Of a stretch of DNA of 64,000 nucleotides, positions 47,898-52,700 are shown in pieces. Position 1 is the first letter of the stretch; each line of letters opens with the position of its first letter. The stretch is from Typhlomys cinereus (taxonomy: Eukaryota > Chordata > Mammalia > Rodentia > Platacanthomyidae), in assembly GCA_023101885.1 (NCBI GenBank), contig JALPQD010000635.1, forward strand, positions 186,001-250,000. Reading direction: 5' to 3'. The position numbers were made by a program, and so were the translations under genes. The notes beneath the pieces are model-generated. The model searched no databases, was not told the DNA's origin, and worked only from the letters and a program-made list of their open reading frames with translations.

Positions 47898-49600
47898 TCA
47901 TGTGCCTGTGTACGCATGTATGCCTGTGGAGACCCAAGGGTGACTTCGGGAATCATCCTTGATCACTATTCCACCTTACTACTGTGCGTCTAAATCTAAA
48001 ATTAAAACCAGAGTATGTTAGTAGTGCTGGTCTGCCTAGCCAGCTCACTCTAGAGATTTCCCAGGCTTTACATTCCAGGGGTAGAATTACAGGCAGGCCT
48101 CCATGCCCACCAGGCATTCTTCCATGGGGTCTGGAGGTCTGAACTCAGGTTCTTTTGCTTGCAAGGTAAGGTCTTTCACCACTGAGTCACCTCCAACACA
48201 GGTATTTTTTTTGAAAGTTCCTCGTGTGTTCTTATTGTCGCTAGGACTATGAACTGTAACCATGAGAAACAGTGTCAGCTGAGGCTCAACGCTTGGAAAG
48301 ACATTTAGTGAGGCTGGAATCTCCCCATGTACACGTCTCACCACCGTGTGCAGATGTGACAGTGCCCATGGCAGAGGACGAGAAAAGACACTTATCTGTA
48401 GCTACCTGCACAGTTTGCCAGAGGGAGATCTGTAAGAGAAACGCCTAGAGATGGCGCGGAGCATCCCAAGTCTTCATGAAAGCAGAAGGGGTCCAAGTGA
48501 TCATCTCAGGAGTGCACCCCCAGAGAGCCTGCGGTTGGACCTGGGGGGGGTTCCTTTCTGTGTAGTGAGCTACATTCTCAGAAATAATGTATCGATGCAT
48601 ATTAGACTCCCACAGTAGGAAAGATTGTTACAGAAGGAAAGAATGTTACAGTAAGAAAGAATGTTATAGTAGGCATCATAGTTAGGCACAGGTGTCAACT
48701 TGACCATTGAGGGTTTGAGCTCTGGGCACATTTGTAGAGAATTAGTGGTTGAATTAAGTCCAGAGCAAATCTGCAGGAGATTGTCTAGCTGATGGGGAAG
48801 GCCCAGCCCATGGTGGGTGGGATTGGGCCCTGAAATAAAACATACACAGCTGGTTGAGAGAGTCGGCATCCTTGTGTACACTTGGCCAGACATGCTGGTC
48901 TGGCGAGTAAGGATCGTCCCTCTCTCAGCCATTATGTAGAGATGGTAGCCAGTTCCCTCAGCTTCTCCTGTCAAGCTGGACTATGAACTGTAACGGGACT
49001 GTCATAAGGAAATAAACCCCTTGTTCCCTTAAGCCATTTGATGGTCATTTATCAGCAACCATGCAGGCTGACTGCAACAGCACGAAAGACTGTCACAGTA
49101 GGAAAGAATGTTTCAGTAGGAAAGAATGTTACAATAAGAAAGAATGTTATAGTAGGAAAGACTGCTACAGTAGGAAAGAATGTTACAGTAGGAAAGAATG
49201 TTACTGTGGCAGGAAAGAATGCTACTATGGTAAGAAAGAATGTTGTGGTAGGAAAGATTGTTATAGTAGGAAAGACTGCTACAGTAGGCTCAGGGATTAA
49301 AGACTTTTGTTCGTAAGCAAAAGGACCTGAGTTCAGATCCCCAGTTTCCACTTTAAAAATGTTGGGCAGAGGGCTGGAGAGATGGCTCAGGGGTTAAGAC
49401 TTTGTCTTACAAGCAGAAGTTCTTGAGTTTGGATCCCAAGTCCCACATAAAAACTCCAGGCAGAAACAACAGCAGCCTGCACTTCTAGTCCTGGTGGGTG
49501 GAGCCTGGGAAATCCCAGAGAGAAGCAAGGAGGTAGAAGCAATCCAGGATGATTTCCTCAAATCACCCTTGGTCCTCCACAGGGAAATATGTACCCTCTG

Positions 49601-49647
<47 letters not shown>

Positions 49648-49662
49648 AAATAAATGAATAAT

Positions 49663-49706
<44 letters not shown>

Positions 49707-52700
49707 GAAACAAAATGTTGGGCAGATATGACCGTGGCCTGCAATTAAAATATTGGAAGACAGAGTATGGGAAACCCCAGAATAAATCATAAAGAAGAAG
49801 AGCAATCCAGGATGATTACTGATGATGTCACCCTTGGCCCCTCACAGGCACATACACTCAATACACTCGGGTGCCCTCTGGCACATGTGCAAGCATACAC
49901 AGGAGGGAGAGAGAGAAAGAGAGAGAGAGAAACAGATTGGCCAAGGACAGGGGAGAATTAGGACAGGACATTAGGCTTTCAGTTCCTGATTTTGGTGTCC
50001 TTCTGTCCCTTTTACTATACATGACATTTCTCATTTGTTAGCATTTGTTGTTTTATGCTAAGGCTAAACTGATTACAAACAACTGCAATGGACTGGTAAT
50101 ATCAAAGCACTCTCTCAACAGCTGGTTGAGAGAGTCGGCATCCTTGTGTACACTTGGCCAGACATGCTGGTCTGGCGAGTAAGGATCGTCCCTCTCTCAG
50201 CCATTATGTAGAGATGGTAGCCAGTTCCCTCAGCTTCTCCTGTCAAGCTGGACTATGAACTGTAACGGGACTGTCATAAGGAAATAAACCCCTTGTTCCC
50301 TTAAGCCATTTGATGGTCATTTATCAGCAACCATGCAGGCTGACTGCAACAGCACGAAAGACTGTCACAGTAGGAAAGAATGTTTCAGTAGGAAAGAATG
50401 TTACAATAAGAAAGAATGTTATAGTAGGAAAGACTGCTACAGTAGGAAAGAATGTTACAGTAGGAAAGAATGTTACTGTGGCAGGAAAGAATGCTACTAT
50501 GGTAAGAAAGAATGTTGTGGTAGGAAAGATTGTTATAGTAGGAAAGACTGCTACAGTAGGAAAGAATGTTACAGTAGGAAAGAATGTTACTGTGGCAGGA
50601 AAGAATGCTACTATGGTAAGAAAGAATGTTGTGGTAGGAAAGAATGTTACAGTAGGAAAGAATGTTACTGTGGCAGGAAAGAATGCTACTATGGTAAGAA
50701 AGAATGTTGTGTGTAGGAAAGATTGTTATAGTAGGAAAGAATGTTACTGTGGCAGTAAAGAATGCTACTATGGTAAGAAAGAAGGTGTGGTTAAGGAAAG
50801 ATTGTTATAGTAGGAAAGACTGCTACAGTAGGAAAGAATGTTACAGTAGGAAAGAATGTTACTGTGGCAGGAAAGAATGCTACTATGGTAAGAAAGAATG
50901 TTGTGGTAGGAAAGATTGTTATAGTAGGAAAGAATGTTACTGTGGCAGGAAAGAATGCTACTATGGTAAGAAAGAATGTTGTGGTAGGAAAGATTGTTAT
51001 AGTAGGAAAGACTGCTACAGTAGGAAAGAATGTTACAGTAGGAAAGAATGTTACTGTGGCAGGAAAGAATGCTACTATGGTAAGAAAGAATGTTGTGGTA
51101 GGAAAGATTGTTATAGTAGGAAAGAATGTTACTGTGGCAGGAAAGAATGCTACTATGGTAAGAAAGAATGTTGTGGTAGGAAAGATTGTTATAGTAGGAA
51201 AGAATGTTACTGTGGCAGGAAGAATGCTACTATGGTAAGAAAGAATGTTGTGGTAGGAAAGATTGTTATAGTAGGAAAGACTGCTACAGTAGGAAAGAAT
51301 GTTACAGTAGGAAAGAATGTTACTGTGGCAGGAAAGAATGCTACTATGGTAAGAAAGAATGTTGTGGTAGGAAAGATTGTTATAGTAGGAAAGAATGTTA
51401 CTGTGGCAGGAAAGAATGCTACTATGGTAAGAAAGAATGTTGTGGTAGGAAAGATTGTTATAGTAGGAAAGAATGTTACTGTGGCAGGAAAGAATGCTAC
51501 TATGGTAAGAAAGAATGTTGTGGTAGGAAAGATTGTTATAGTAGGAAAGACTGCTACAGTAGATTTTTTTTTTTCCCCCCCCCCCCCCCCCCCCCGGTGC
51601 TGGGGACCGAACCCAGGGCCTCGCGCTTGCTAGGCAAGCGCTCTACCACTGAGCTAAATCCCCAACCCTACAGTAGAAACTTCTTTATGGTGTTTATGAT
51701 CCAAGTGGGTGGCAGCAACCTACAGAAGGCCTGATTTCTCTACATCTCATTCCAGCTGTGTCTCACATCTGGATTCCAGTGAGAACCTCCTCAGCAGAAC
51801 AGCTGATGATGGATCTACGTTCTACACAGTGCTAAGGTCTGCAGTTAGCTGAAGCATGGTTACAAATGGAGATGTGCTTCTGGCTCTGAGCCTAGGGCTG
51901 AAAGCACGGGGGAGTGGGGAAGCCACAGACGTTCTGATCAGTGCCGTAGGCCAACTCCCCCCACCCCCTGGCAGCAGAGGAAGGTTACAGGGCTTCTTTG
52001 ATCTCGGCCCTCCTTTTTTTTAAAAAAAAAATTTTATTATTATTTATTCAACTGAGCGCATGTGCGTGTGTACGTGCGCGCGCGTGTGTTTGTGTGTATG
52101 TGTGTATGTGTATGTGTAGAACCACGGACGAATTCGCGAACCACCATGGACGCCTCCACCTCCTTCTGCCCCAGGATTCACAGGCTCCGCCCTACCAGGA
52201 CCAGAAGCACAGACCGCCCCCGCTTCTGCCTGGCGTCTATACATGGGATCTGGGATCCAAACTCGGGACCTTCCGCCTGCAAGGCAGAGGCTTAACCCCT
52301 GAGCCACCTCTCTAGCCCTGATCTCGGCCCTCCTACCGAGAAAAATGAATTGCTAACCCCTCCCTTAAAAAAAAAAAGAGTGGCCCAGGAGGGCTCAGGG
52401 GTTAAAGCCTTTGCTTCCACGAGCTTTGATCCATGAAAGGGCATGAATTCAGAACCCCTGTAAAAATGAAACCTCAGAGCACAGCAGTAAGGAGATAGGT
52501 CAATCCTGGATGATTCCTGATGTCGCCCTGGGGCCTCCGCAGGCACACACACTCAAGTGTCTTCTTGTACACACACACACCCCAAAACAAAGAATAATGT
52601 CTAGGCAACAGGTAGGATAGTGATGGCTAAAGGCCCGAGTTCTGCAGGAGATCAGCCTGTTGGATGAACATCCCCTGGGCTGAGAATGAGGAGATGCAGA

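Noticed and set aside
49081..51563. CRISPR-like regular repeats
   Set aside because: The units are contiguous with no unique spacers, in a mammalian intron; it is a minisatellite.
50704..51633. A 309-codon open frame with Cys/Lys/Arg-rich repeats
   Set aside because: It is the minisatellite read in one of its open frames and ends inside the ID insertion. Other frames are also long, and there is no splice or conservation evidence. Reported only as a repeat.
51596..51668. A possible tRNA-Ala gene or BC1-like RNA gene
   Set aside because: The sequence is followed by the G/A tail and flanked by a target-site duplication, so it is an ID insertion and not the source gene.
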